DNA of 64,000 bases from contig NZ_WKJZ01000001.1 in NCBI RefSeq assembly GCF_009763245.1, forward strand, positions 310,001 through 374,000. The letters are read 5' to 3'. The notes below the pieces were generated by a model. It saw only the letters and a list, made by a program, of their open reading frames with translations, was not told the origin of the DNA and made no database searches. Each line of letters opens with the position of its first letter. Position 1 is the stretch's first letter. Below are positions 1 through 7,287 of this stretch, one piece after another. The stretch is from Pseudomonas xionganensis (lineage in GTDB: Bacteria; Pseudomonadota; Gammaproteobacteria; Pseudomonadales; Pseudomonadaceae). The translations under genes and the position numbers were made by a program.

Positions 1-1
1 C

Positions 2-397
2 GAGCCCAAGGTGCTGTTCAAGCTGGAGCCCTATTCCCTGGACTCCAGCCTCAGCCGCGCCGACTTCCGCTTCGGCAATCAGCAGATGGAATACCGCCAC
101 GGCCCCATTCTGCAGACCGCCTTCAGCTGGCCGGCCGAAGGCAGCGAAGGGCGCACCAGCCTGGCGGTGGAAGAGCTGACCGGGCGCCGCGTCGGTATCG
201 AGAAGAACAGCGGCCCCTGGTCGCTGTTCCGCCTGCTCGACCTGATGCAGGTGGACTACCACAGCGGCCGCGACGTGCTGATGCTCAAGGCCGACCTGGG
301 CGGCCTGCGCGCCAACTACCTGCTGCACAGCCAGCGCTCGCCGAACCCCTTCGACCTCGGCCTGCTGCGCAGCTTCGAGCTGCCGGCCAAGCTGTGA
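2..397 (+). CDS. tssM: TssM (IcmF) C-terminal end, partial
   Basis: The frame is open from base 2 and closes with TGA at 395-397, so only the last 131 or so residues of a larger protein are present. The piece has the character of the periplasmic C-terminal domain of TssM/IcmF, the inner-membrane protein that links the T6SS baseplate to the TssJ lipoprotein: short beta-rich segments (WSLFRLLDLMQ, VLMLKADLGG) and a terminal SFELPAKL like the endings of TssM proteins. The next gene overlaps its stop codon (TGATG). In P. aeruginosa the H2-T6SS order icmF2-stp1-stk1 (PA1669-PA1671, from memory) is the same as here, which supports the call. The start and transmembrane part lie outside the window. 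Confidence 0.8.
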   Translation, partial: EPKVLFKLEPYSLDSSLSRADFRFGNQQMEYRHGPILQTAFSWPAEGSEGRTSLAVEELTGRRVGIEKNSGPWSLFRLLDLMQVDYHSGRDVLMLKADLGGLRANYLLHSQRSPNPFDLGLLRSFELPAKL

Positions 398-1128
398 TGA
401 GCGAACTGGCCGTACGCCACTGGCGCAGCGCCGCGCGCACCGACACCGGCAAGGTACGCGCGCGCAACGAGGACGCCTTCCTGGCCCTGCCCGAGCAGGG
501 CCTGTGGGTGGTGGCCGATGGCATGGGCGGGCACCAGAACGGCGCCCTGGCCAGCCGCCTGATCGTCGAGCAGCTGGCCGAGCCCAGCGCAGGCGACCTG
601 CAGCAGCGCCTGAATGAGCTGCGCAAGCGCCTGCACGTCCTTAACCGCCGCCTGGGTCAGGAGCTGACGGTCACCGCCGCACGCCCCGACCCGGTGATCG
701 GCAGCACCGTGGTCGCCCTGCTGATCGAGGGTGACCGCGCCGCCTGCGTCTGGGCCGGCGACAGCCGCTGCTACCTGTGGCGTGGTGCGCGTCTGTACCA
801 GCTCAGCCGCGACCATTCGCTGTTGCAGCAACTGATCGACGAACAGGGCCTGGCGCCGCAGGAGGCCGCCCGTCACCCGGCCGCCCACGCCCTGACCCGG
901 GCCATCGGCGCCAGCGAGGAACTCAAGCTGGAGATCCTCGAACTGGAGCTGCTGCCCGGCGATGCCTTTCTGCTGTGCAGCGATGGCCTGTACCAGGGGC
1001 TGTCAGCCGACGATCTGAGCGCGGCCCTGAGCCTGCCCTCGCCACAGCTCACGCTCAATCGCTTGTTCCAGCAGGCCCTCGACGGCCCGGCGCGGGACAA
1101 CCTGAGCGCCGTGGTGATCCGCCAATGA
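397..1128 (+). CDS. stp1: PP2C-family Ser/Thr phosphatase of the T6SS cluster
   Basis: A 243-residue metal-dependent (PPM/PP2C) protein phosphatase that should remove phosphate from T6SS proteins modified by the kinase encoded next. Visible PP2C motifs, in order, are DTGKVRARNEDAF near residue 18, WVVADGMGGH (Asp-Gly metal ligands) near 41, VWAGDSRCYLWR near 117, LCSDGLYQG near 195 and DNLSAVVIR at the end. There is no transmembrane segment, so it is cytosolic. The ATG at 397 overlaps the tssM stop; a GTG one codon upstream is possible but less likely. Length and position match Stp1 of P. aeruginosa. With the kinase it forms the threonine-phosphorylation switch known to control T6SS activity; which Fha-type target is used cannot be seen here. 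Confidence 0.9.
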   Translation: MSELAVRHWRSAARTDTGKVRARNEDAFLALPEQGLWVVADGMGGHQNGALASRLIVEQLAEPSAGDLQQRLNELRKRLHVLNRRLGQELTVTAARPDPVIGSTVVALLIEGDRAACVWAGDSRCYLWRGARLYQLSRDHSLLQQLIDEQGLAPQEAARHPAAHALTRAIGASEELKLEILELELLPGDAFLLCSDGLYQGLSADDLSAALSLPSPQLTLNRLFQQALDGPARDNLSAVVIRQ

Positions 1129-1138
1129 GGAACCCCGC

Positions 1139-2128
1139 ATGAGCGAAACCCTGCTCGACCCGGCACCGGCCGCCGCCAGCGACCTCACCTACTTTGCCCT
1201 GGCCGCCACCGCCGCCCCCTCGCAGGTCGCTGCGGAGCGGATACCCCGCGCCCCCGGCGAGCTGCCGGAGGTGCTCGGTGGGCGCTACAAGATCGAGCGC
1301 CTGCTCGGGGTCGGCGGCATGGGCGCGGTGTATCGCGCCCGCGACCTGCTGCGCGAACAGTTCGGCGACCCTGAGCCCTATGTGGCGCTCAAGACCCTGA
1401 GCGACGATTTCGCCGAATACCCGGACGCCAACGCCCTGCTCTACAGCGAATTCGCCCTGACTGCGCGCCTGACCCATCCCCATGTGGTGCGCCTGTTCGG
1501 CTTCGAGGTGGATGTAGCGAGCCAGCGCGCCTTCCTCACCCTGGAGCTGCTCAAGGGCCTGACCCTCGATCAGCTGCTCAGCGAGCGCCCAGAAGGTCTG
1601 CCCTGGGCCGAGCTGCAGGGCATCGCCGTGCCCCTGCTCGACGCCCTCAGCCACTCCCACCAGCTGGGCGTGCTGCATGGCGATCTCAAACCGAGCAATG
1701 TGATGCTCGCCGAAGACGGCCTGCGCCTGTTCGATTATGGTCTGGGCCAGCCGGTGGAAGGCCTGCTGCCCGGCCTGCCGCGCCTGTGTCGTAATCGTTT
1801 CAGCGCCTGGACACCGCGCTACGCCGCCCTGGAACTGCTCGATGGCGCCGCCCTGAGCGCCCCCGCCGATGTTTATGCGGTGGCCTGCGTGCTCTATGAA
1901 CTGGCCAGCGGCCGCCACCCGTTCCGCCGCCTGAGCGCCAAACAGGCCAAGGCCATGCAGCTGGACAAGGTGCTGCAGTGCCCGACGCAGTTGCCTGCCG
2001 CCGTCTGGCCGGCCCTGCGCACGGCTCTGGCCTTTGACGAACAGGCGCGCTGTATCGACAGCGCCGAACTGCTGCAGGCCTTCCAGCCCCGCCCCCGAAC
2101 CCGCTGGCAACGCTGGCTGGGGCGCTAA
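1139..2128 (+). CDS. stk1: Ser/Thr protein kinase of the T6SS cluster
   Basis: A 329-residue eukaryotic-type protein kinase, almost certainly the partner of the phosphatase 10 bases upstream. After a 45-residue N-terminal extension the kinase domain shows the Gly-rich loop LLGVGGMGAVYRARD, the VALK lysine, the catalytic HGDLKPSN loop and LFDYGLGQ in the place of DFG (Tyr replaces Phe; the metal-binding Asp is kept). The C-terminus is short and basic and has no transmembrane helix or periplasmic sensor. It is therefore unlike the long PpkA of the H1-T6SS and matches the size of Stk1 from the P. aeruginosa H2 cluster. It probably phosphorylates T6SS regulators such as an Fha protein encoded outside the window. 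Confidence 0.88.
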   Translation: MSETLLDPAPAAASDLTYFALAATAAPSQVAAERIPRAPGELPEVLGGRYKIERLLGVGGMGAVYRARDLLREQFGDPEPYVALKTLSDDFAEYPDANALLYSEFALTARLTHPHVVRLFGFEVDVASQRAFLTLELLKGLTLDQLLSERPEGLPWAELQGIAVPLLDALSHSHQLGVLHGDLKPSNVMLAEDGLRLFDYGLGQPVEGLLPGLPRLCRNRFSAWTPRYAALELLDGAALSAPADVYAVACVLYELASGRHPFRRLSAKQAKAMQLDKVLQCPTQLPAAVWPALRTALAFDEQARCIDSAELLQAFQPRPRTRWQRWLGR

Positions 2129-2173
2129 CCGGCGCCCTCCCCATGGAAGACTTTGCCCTTAAAGGAAACCACC

Positions 2174-4330
2174 ATGTTCAACCCGGCCAATGAAACCCAT
2201 TTCAGCCTGAGCATTCCCTCGGTCGAGCATGATCTGCAGGTGCTCGAATTCAGCGGCCGCGAGGCCATCAGCCAACCCTATCGCTTCGAGCTGGAGCTGA
2301 TCAGCGAACGCCCCGACCTGGACCTGCAGAGCCTGCTGCACCAGCCGGCCTTTCTCGCCTTCAGCCCGGATGGCCTGGGCATCCATGGCCTGATCTTTCA
2401 GGTGGCCCAGGGCGAATCCGGCAAGCGCCTGACCCGCTACCGCCTCAGCCTGGTGCCGCAACTGGCCTACCTGGCCCTGCGCAGCAACCAGCGCATCTTC
2501 CAGCACCTGACGGTGCCCGAGATCGTCGCCACGCTGCTGGAGGAGCACGGCATCGTTCAGGGCGGCTATCAGTTCCTCCTCGGCCCTACGGTCTATCCGG
2601 CGCGTGAATACTGCGTGCAGTACGACGAGAGCGACCTGCACTTTATCCAGCGCCTGTGCGAGGAAGAGGGCATCCACTACCACTTCCAGCACAGTCCCCA
2701 GGGCCATGTGCTGGTGTTTGGCGACGAGCAGAGCGCCTTCGGCAAGCTCGGCCAGCCCACCGCCTACTTGCAGGATAACGGCATGGTCGCCGATGAGCCG
2801 GTGATCAAGCGCTTTGCCGTACGCCTGGAAACCCGCACCAGCCGGGTCAGCCGCAGCGACTATGACTTCGAGAAACCGCGCCTGAAACTGGACAGCGCTT
2901 ACCAGGCCGAGCGCGACCCCGAAGCCGCGCCCCTGCCCGATCTGGAAGACTACGACTACCCCGGCCGCTACACCGAGCGCACCCGCGGCAAACACCTGAG
3001 CCAGCGCGCTCTGCAGCGCCACCGCGCCGACTACCGTTTGGCCGAAGGCCGCAGCGACCAACCCAAGCTGCTTAGCGGCCACCTGCTGGAACTCTCCGAC
3101 CACCCGCGCCAGGACTACAACGACCTCTGGCTGCTGCATGAAGTGATCCACCTGGGCAAACAACCGCAGGTGCTGGAGGAATCCATCACCGACTTTTCGC
3201 CTCCCTCTCCCTCCGGGAGAGGGGCCGGGGGAGAGGGCCAAGATCACGCTGATTTCCAGCAGGGCTACCGCAACCACTTTACCGCCACCCCCTGGGATGT
3301 CCCCTACCGCCCGCCCCTGGCCCATCCCAAACCCCGCGTGCTGGGCAGCCAGAGCGCCGTGGTCACGGGTCCTGCCGGCGAAGAAATCCACTGCGATGAA
3401 TACGGCCGGATCAAGGTGCAATTCTTCTGGGACCGTGAGGGCCAGGCCGACGACACCACCAGCTGCTGGCTGCGCGTGGCCCATGGCTGGGCCGGTGACG
3501 GCTATGGCGCCATCGCCATTCCGCGCATCGGCATGGAAGTGCTGGTGACCTTCCTCGAAGGCGACCCCGACCAACCGCTGGTCACCGGCTGCCTGTATCA
3601 CGCCGAGCATGTGGTGCCCTACGACCTGCCGGCCAACAAGACCCGCTCCGTATTCAAAACCCTCAGCACCCCGGGCGGTGGCGGCTGCAACGAACTGCGC
3701 ATCGAAGATAAAAAAGGCGCCGAGCAGATCTATATCCACGCCCAGCGCGACTGGGACGAAAACATCGAACACGACCAGAAGATCCGCGTCGGTAACGAGC
3801 GCCACGACCGTGTGGAAAAGAACAGCTACACCGAGCTCAAAGCCGAGGAACACCTGACCGTCAAAGCCGAGCGCAAGGTCGAGGTCAAACCCGACGATCA
3901 CCTCACCGTCAGGCAAAACCAGCACCTCAAACTCGGCACCGCACAACTGACCAAGGCCGGCCGCGAAATCCACCTCAAGGCAGGGCAGAAGATGGTCATC
4001 GAAGCCGGCAGCGAACTCACCCTCAAGGCCGGCGGCAGCTTTATCAAACTCGACCCCGGCGGCATCACCCTGCTCGGCCCATTGGCCAAGATCAACGCCG
4101 GCGGCGCACCGGGCAAGGGCTCGGGGATCAAAATCAAACCGCCGGTACTGCCGGGGATGGCGGATAGCGACAAGGCCGGGAGTTTGCTGGAGCATGCACA
4201 ACCTGGCGCTGTCGAGCCGCTACAAAACAGCCGCCTGCTCAGCAGCTGCCAGGACAAGCCACAGCCGGTGGTGTGCGAAGAATGCCTGCGCCAGGCCCGC
4301 AGCCAGGTACAGGGGCTGGTACCCCGTTAA
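2174..4330 (+). CDS. vgrG: VgrG spike protein (TssI)
   Basis: A 718-residue T6SS tail-spike protein: a trimer that caps the Hcp tube and carries effectors. It has the gp27-like N-terminal half (starting near LSIPSVEHDLQVLEFSG, with QYDESDLHFIQRLCEEEGIHYHF near residues 150-172), the OB-fold and gp5-like part (GEEIHCDEYGRIKVQFFWD, SCWLRVAHGWAG, IPRIGMEVLVTFLEGDPDQP), then a repetitive needle and DUF2345-type tail to about residue 650. The ATG at 2174 is chosen over an in-frame TTG at 2153 because AAAGGA sits 7 bases upstream of it. About 14 residues near 342-356 are encoded by a genomic palindromic repeat inserted in frame (see 3200-3238). The C-terminal tail has three cysteines. The DUF4123 gene follows 21 bases later. 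Confidence 0.95.
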   Translation: MFNPANETHFSLSIPSVEHDLQVLEFSGREAISQPYRFELELISERPDLDLQSLLHQPAFLAFSPDGLGIHGLIFQVAQGESGKRLTRYRLSLVPQLAYLALRSNQRIFQHLTVPEIVATLLEEHGIVQGGYQFLLGPTVYPAREYCVQYDESDLHFIQRLCEEEGIHYHFQHSPQGHVLVFGDEQSAFGKLGQPTAYLQDNGMVADEPVIKRFAVRLETRTSRVSRSDYDFEKPRLKLDSAYQAERDPEAAPLPDLEDYDYPGRYTERTRGKHLSQRALQRHRADYRLAEGRSDQPKLLSGHLLELSDHPRQDYNDLWLLHEVIHLGKQPQVLEESITDFSPPSPSGRGAGGEGQDHADFQQGYRNHFTATPWDVPYRPPLAHPKPRVLGSQSAVVTGPAGEEIHCDEYGRIKVQFFWDREGQADDTTSCWLRVAHGWAGDGYGAIAIPRIGMEVLVTFLEGDPDQPLVTGCLYHAEHVVPYDLPANKTRSVFKTLSTPGGGGCNELRIEDKKGAEQIYIHAQRDWDENIEHDQKIRVGNERHDRVEKNSYTELKAEEHLTVKAERKVEVKPDDHLTVRQNQHLKLGTAQLTKAGREIHLKAGQKMVIEAGSELTLKAGGSFIKLDPGGITLLGPLAKINAGGAPGKGSGIKIKPPVLPGMADSDKAGSLLEHAQPGAVEPLQNSRLLSSCQDKPQPVVCEECLRQARSQVQGLVPR
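3200..3238. repeat. Palindromic repeat inserted in frame in vgrG
   Basis: This stretch contains a CCCTCTCCC / GGGAGAGGG inverted repeat followed by a second GGGAGAGGG. Twenty-four consecutive bases (3215-3238) are identical to 63658-63681 in the intergenic repeat between gcdH and the CoA-transferase gene. Inside vgrG it is translated without a stop as a Ser-Pro-Gly-Arg-rich peptide (PPSPSGRGAGGEG) between two conserved VgrG blocks (…VLEESITD and FQQGYRNHF…). It is therefore a dispersed repeat that entered a tolerant surface loop. Confidence 0.85.
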
Positions 4331-4351
4331 GGGCGCCATGGAGGGAGAACC

Positions 4352-5158
4352 ATGAACACAAGCACCCACGCCTGGCTGGAATCGCTGAAAGAGCGGGCTC
4401 AGGCCAATAGACTTGAACACCTTGACCTGCTGATCGACGCCACCGCCCTGCAGTACCCCCTGCTAAACAACCTGCAGGCACTGAACCAGCCGCCAGCCCA
4501 GGCGCTGCTGCTGGAGGGCCTACCGGAGGCGGCTCTGGCCGAACAGGGGCCGATCCTGCTGCGCATCAGCCTGGCCACTACTGCCCAGTGGCAATGGCTG
4601 AGCGAAGTGGACGAAACATTGCTCAGCCAACAGCGCCTGTTGGCCCTGCTGAGCGCCTGGCCCTTTGCAGATCTGGCCCAGCATCTGAGCCAGCACCTGC
4701 AGGCCGAGTGGAACCAGGGTCGCAGCAGCGGCCTGCTGCGCTACTACGATCCACGTCTGTTCCTGGCCATCTGCGACATGCTCGACCCACAGCAGAGCGC
4801 ACAGTTTCATGCCCCCGTCATCACCTGGCACTGGCTTGACCGCGATGGCGCGCCGGCCCTGCTGCCGGGTATGCCCAGGTCACCGTCGACACTGCAGCAG
4901 CCCCTGCCCCCACTGCAGCTAAGCAACCCCCAGGTGGCCAGCCTGGTGGCCTGGACCGGCGCCGAACTGCTGTGCCGCGACTACGCCCTGCAACCCCAGG
5001 ACTATGGCCTGGCCAAACAGGAAAGCCTGATCCGCCATCTGGTCCACGGCCAACTGGCCGCCGACCGCGCCGGCTGCTTCGATGCCACACGCGATAACTT
5101 TGTGCTCGACTGGCTGGCGCAAAACTCCGCCACTGCCCCGGCCAGGGCGATGATATGA
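4352..5158 (+). CDS. DUF4123 effector adaptor (Tap/TEC-like)
   Basis: A 268-residue cytosolic protein of the DUF4123 family, chaperone-adaptors that load a cargo effector onto the cognate VgrG. Family features are the N-terminal LDLLIDATALQYPLLNNL, the central LLRYYDPRLFLAICDMLDPQQ and a following LPGMP/Gln-rich section. The ATG is preceded by a strong GGAGGGAGAA site. The stop overlaps the first lipoprotein start (ATGA at 5155-5158), so the genes are translationally coupled. Position between vgrG and the lipase gene indicates that it delivers the Tle1-type effector encoded at 7272-9935. Family membership is from pattern recognition; the cargo assignment is inferred from gene order. Confidence 0.82.
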   Translation: MNTSTHAWLESLKERAQANRLEHLDLLIDATALQYPLLNNLQALNQPPAQALLLEGLPEAALAEQGPILLRISLATTAQWQWLSEVDETLLSQQRLLALLSAWPFADLAQHLSQHLQAEWNQGRSSGLLRYYDPRLFLAICDMLDPQQSAQFHAPVITWHWLDRDGAPALLPGMPRSPSTLQQPLPPLQLSNPQVASLVAWTGAELLCRDYALQPQDYGLAKQESLIRHLVHGQLAADRAGCFDATRDNFVLDWLAQNSATAPARAMI

Positions 5159-5676
5159 ACAGGGCTCAGCGTCTTGTGGCCCTGGGCCTGCTGGCTATGG
5201 CTGGCTGCACCGCACAAAGCCCAAAACGCCTGGGCGCGCCTATTGAGGGCTATAACCACACCTTGGCGGCCATCAACCACTTCAGCGTCAATGGCAGCGG
5301 CGGACCCAACCTGAGTCCCAATAGCGGCGGCGGTAGTCAGACCTGCTGCGCCAGCCTGCCGGTTAAGTGGCAGCCGGGTATGACCGTGGTGGTGGGGTGG
5401 GAAAAAGATCCCAATGTAGGTGCCTCCAAAAACTGGCCTGAGCCAGTGTTCTCAGATGCGTGGCGTAAACGTATGGCAAAGCACCGCGCCCAATATACTC
5501 GCCACCGCGCTGTAGTTGAGGTGGCGCCCTATGAGGCCTTAGGCGTGGTGACCGTGCACTTTCTACCCTGCAACCAGATCAAGGTCGCCGCTGGTACCAC
5601 CCGTCCGCGCCTAGCCGGTCACCCCTACAAATACCCGCTCAAAATGGAAGAGCCCAGCCAATGTACAAACTCCTGA
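5155..5676 (+). CDS. Putative Tle immunity lipoprotein, copy 1
   Basis: A 173-residue exported lipoprotein and the first of four paralogues. The signal peptide ends in the lipobox LAMAGC; residue +2 is Thr, which favours outer-membrane sorting. The mature part has a CC pair in QTCCASLPVKWQPGM, a conserved EVAPYE block, FLPCNQIK and a terminal SQC, so four cysteines could form periplasmic disulfides. Its signal peptide differs from those of copies 2-4, but its body matches copy 3 most closely (GGPNLSPNSGGGS; TTRPRLAGHPY). It resembles DUF3304-type lipoproteins found next to Tle1 lipases, which protect the producer by binding the enzyme in the periplasm. The start overlaps the DUF4123 stop and the stop overlaps the next start by 16 bases. 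Immunity function is inferred from context. Confidence 0.75.
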   Translation: MNRAQRLVALGLLAMAGCTAQSPKRLGAPIEGYNHTLAAINHFSVNGSGGPNLSPNSGGGSQTCCASLPVKWQPGMTVVVGWEKDPNVGASKNWPEPVFSDAWRKRMAKHRAQYTRHRAVVEVAPYEALGVVTVHFLPCNQIKVAAGTTRPRLAGHPYKYPLKMEEPSQCTNS

Positions 5677-6212
5677 CAGTCCCCAAACGCTCCCGCTGGG
5701 TCGCTTTGCTTGCCCTGCTACTGGGCAGCCTGACCATCTCCGCCTGCACCGCGCAAACCCCACAACGCCTGGGTGCGCCTATCGAGGACTATAACCACAC
5801 CTCGGCGGCCATCAACCACTTCAGCGTCAATGGCAGCGGCGGGGCCAATATCGGACCCCGTAGTGGCGGCGGCCAAACCTGCTGCGCCAGCCTGCCGGTT
5901 AAATGGCAGCCGGGTATGACCGTGGTGGTGGAGTGGGAAAAAGATCTAAATCCATTTGCTTATGGAAAGTGGCAAGAAGCACCTTTTACTGATGCTTGGC
6001 GTAAACGTATGGCAGAACACCGTGCCAAATACACCCGTCACCGTGCTGTAGTCGAAGTGGCGCCCTATGAGCGTCTAGGTGTGGTCAACGTGCATTTTCT
6101 GCCCTGCAACCAGATCAAGGTCGCCGCCGGCACCGATACGCTGCGCATGCCCAGCCATCCCTATCATTACTTGCTCAATATGGAAGAGCCCAGCCAATGT
6201 ACAGACCTCTGA
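5661..6212 (+). CDS. Putative Tle immunity lipoprotein, copy 2
   Basis: A 183-residue paralogue with an N-terminus shared with copies 3 and 4 (MYKLLTVPKRSRW, then a hydrophobic core and lipobox TISAC). It carries the B-type features also seen in copy 4: GGANIGPRSGGGQTCC and a C-terminal VVNVHFLPCNQIK…DTLRMPSHPYHY. A segment around residues 94-120 (bases about 5942-6022) differs strongly from the other copies and is visibly richer in A and T. The ATG lies inside the end of copy 1, giving a 16-base overlap. Probably a periplasm-facing outer-membrane immunity lipoprotein against a Tle1-type lipase; the exact partner is not evident. Confidence 0.75.
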   Translation: MYKLLTVPKRSRWVALLALLLGSLTISACTAQTPQRLGAPIEDYNHTSAAINHFSVNGSGGANIGPRSGGGQTCCASLPVKWQPGMTVVVEWEKDLNPFAYGKWQEAPFTDAWRKRMAEHRAKYTRHRAVVEVAPYERLGVVNVHFLPCNQIKVAAGTDTLRMPSHPYHYLLNMEEPSQCTDL

Positions 6213-6751
6213 CAGTCCCCAAACGCTCCCGCTGGGTCGCTCTGTTTGCCCTGCTACTGGGCAGCCTGACCATCACCGCCTGCACCGCGCAAACCCCACA
6301 GCGCCTGGGCGCGCCTATCGAGGGCTATAACCACACCTCGGCCGCCATCAACCACTTCAGCGTCAATGGCAGCGGCGGACCCAACCTGAGTCCGAATAGC
6401 GGAGGCGGCAGTCAAACCTGCTGCGCCAGCCTGCCGGTTAAGTGGCAGCCGGGTATGACCGTGGTGGTGGAGTGGGAAAAAGATCCTAACCCATACGCAT
6501 ACAGCAAATGGCCGGAACCCATGTTTTCAGATGCCTGGAATAGGCGCATGAATGAAAGCGCAAAACAATACACCCGCCACCGCGCTGTAGTCGAAGTGGC
6601 GCCCTACGAAACCTTGGGCGTGGTGACCGTGCACTTTCTACCTTGCAACCAGATCAAGGTCGCCGCTGGTACCACCCGTCCGCGCCTAGCCGGTCACCCC
6701 TACCAATATCCGCTCAAGATGGAAGAGCCCAGCCAATGTACAAACCTCTGA
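6197..6751 (+). CDS. Putative Tle immunity lipoprotein, copy 3
   Basis: A 184-residue paralogue. It combines the MYRPLTVPKRSRW signal region and TITAC lipobox with the A-type body of copy 1: GGPNLSPNSGGGSQTCC, ETLGVVTVHFLPCNQIK and TTRPRLAGHPYQY. The variable segment (bases about 6481-6566, NPYAYSKWPEP…NRRMNES) is unlike the other three. Four conserved cysteines are present as in the siblings. The start overlaps copy 2 by 16 bases and the end overlaps copy 4 by 16 bases. Probably an immunity lipoprotein, or a decoy or orphan immunity copy effective against related lipases in other strains. Confidence 0.75.
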   Translation: MYRPLTVPKRSRWVALFALLLGSLTITACTAQTPQRLGAPIEGYNHTSAAINHFSVNGSGGPNLSPNSGGGSQTCCASLPVKWQPGMTVVVEWEKDPNPYAYSKWPEPMFSDAWNRRMNESAKQYTRHRAVVEVAPYETLGVVTVHFLPCNQIKVAAGTTRPRLAGHPYQYPLKMEEPSQCTNL

Positions 6752-7287
6752 CAGCCCCCAAACGCTCTCGCTGGGTCGCTTTGTTTGCCCTGCTACTGGG
6801 CAGCCTGACCATCACCGCCTGCACCGCGCAAACCCCACAACGCCTGGGTGCGCCTATCGAGGGCTATAACCACACCTCGGCGGCTATCAACCACTTCAGT
6901 GTCAATGGCAGCGGCGGGGCCAATATCAACCCCCATAGCGGGGGAGGCCAAACCTGCTGCGCCAGCCTGCCTGTTAAGTGGCGGCCGGGGATGACCGTGG
7001 TGGTGGAGTGGGAAAAAGATCCCAATGTAGGTGCATCTAAATACTGGCCCACTCCTAGATACTCTGAGGCATGGCACAAGGCCGCCGCCGCACACCGTGC
7101 CCAATATACCCGCCACCGTGCTGTAGTCGAAGTGGCGCCCTATGAGCGTCTAGGTGTGGTCAACGTGCATTTTCTGCCCTGCAACCAGATCAAGGTCGCC
7201 GCCGGCACCGATACGCTGCGCATGCCCAGCCATCCCTATCATTACTTGCTCAATATGGAAGAGCCCAGCCAATGTACGAACCAATAG
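6736..7287 (+). CDS. Putative Tle immunity lipoprotein, copy 4
   Basis: A 183-residue paralogue. An ATG 93 bases upstream is in frame but lies within copy 3, so 6736 is chosen to match copies 2 and 3. The body is B-type as in copy 2 (GGANINPHSGGGQTCC; last roughly 45 residues nearly identical to copy 2), while the variable segment begins NVGASKYWPTP, close to copy 1. The protein is therefore a mosaic. The lipobox is TITAC with Thr at +2. It ends in TAG 16 bases inside the lipase gene, so it is the copy directly coupled to the effector and the most likely cognate immunity protein. That last point is inference from position. Confidence 0.75.
   Translation: MYKPLTAPKRSRWVALFALLLGSLTITACTAQTPQRLGAPIEGYNHTSAAINHFSVNGSGGANINPHSGGGQTCCASLPVKWRPGMTVVVEWEKDPNVGASKYWPTPRYSEAWHKAAAAHRAQYTRHRAVVEVAPYERLGVVNVHFLPCNQIKVAAGTDTLRMPSHPYHYLLNMEEPSQCTNQ

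Larger units (their letters stand above)
5661..7271 (+). repeat. Tandem duplication units of the lipoprotein genes
   Basis: Three direct units of 536, 539 and 536 bases start at 5661, 6197 and 6736; each begins with ATGTAC and overlaps the preceding stop by 16 bases. The lipase gene start at 7272 repeats the same junction. Units 1 and 3 of the lipoprotein series share one body type and units 2 and 4 the other, so a two-gene block of about 1075 bases seems to have been duplicated. Near-identical flanks surround a variable internal segment. Confidence 0.85.

Noticed and set aside
2159..4201. 680-residue open frame antisense to vgrG
   Set aside because: Low-complexity Ala/Val/Gly/Gln composition, no start signals and complete overlap with a clear VgrG; typical antisense openness in GC-rich DNA.
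5155..7287. Tandem repeats as a CRISPR array
   Set aside because: Units are about 536 bases and each encodes a complete lipoprotein; there are no short repeats with unique spacers.
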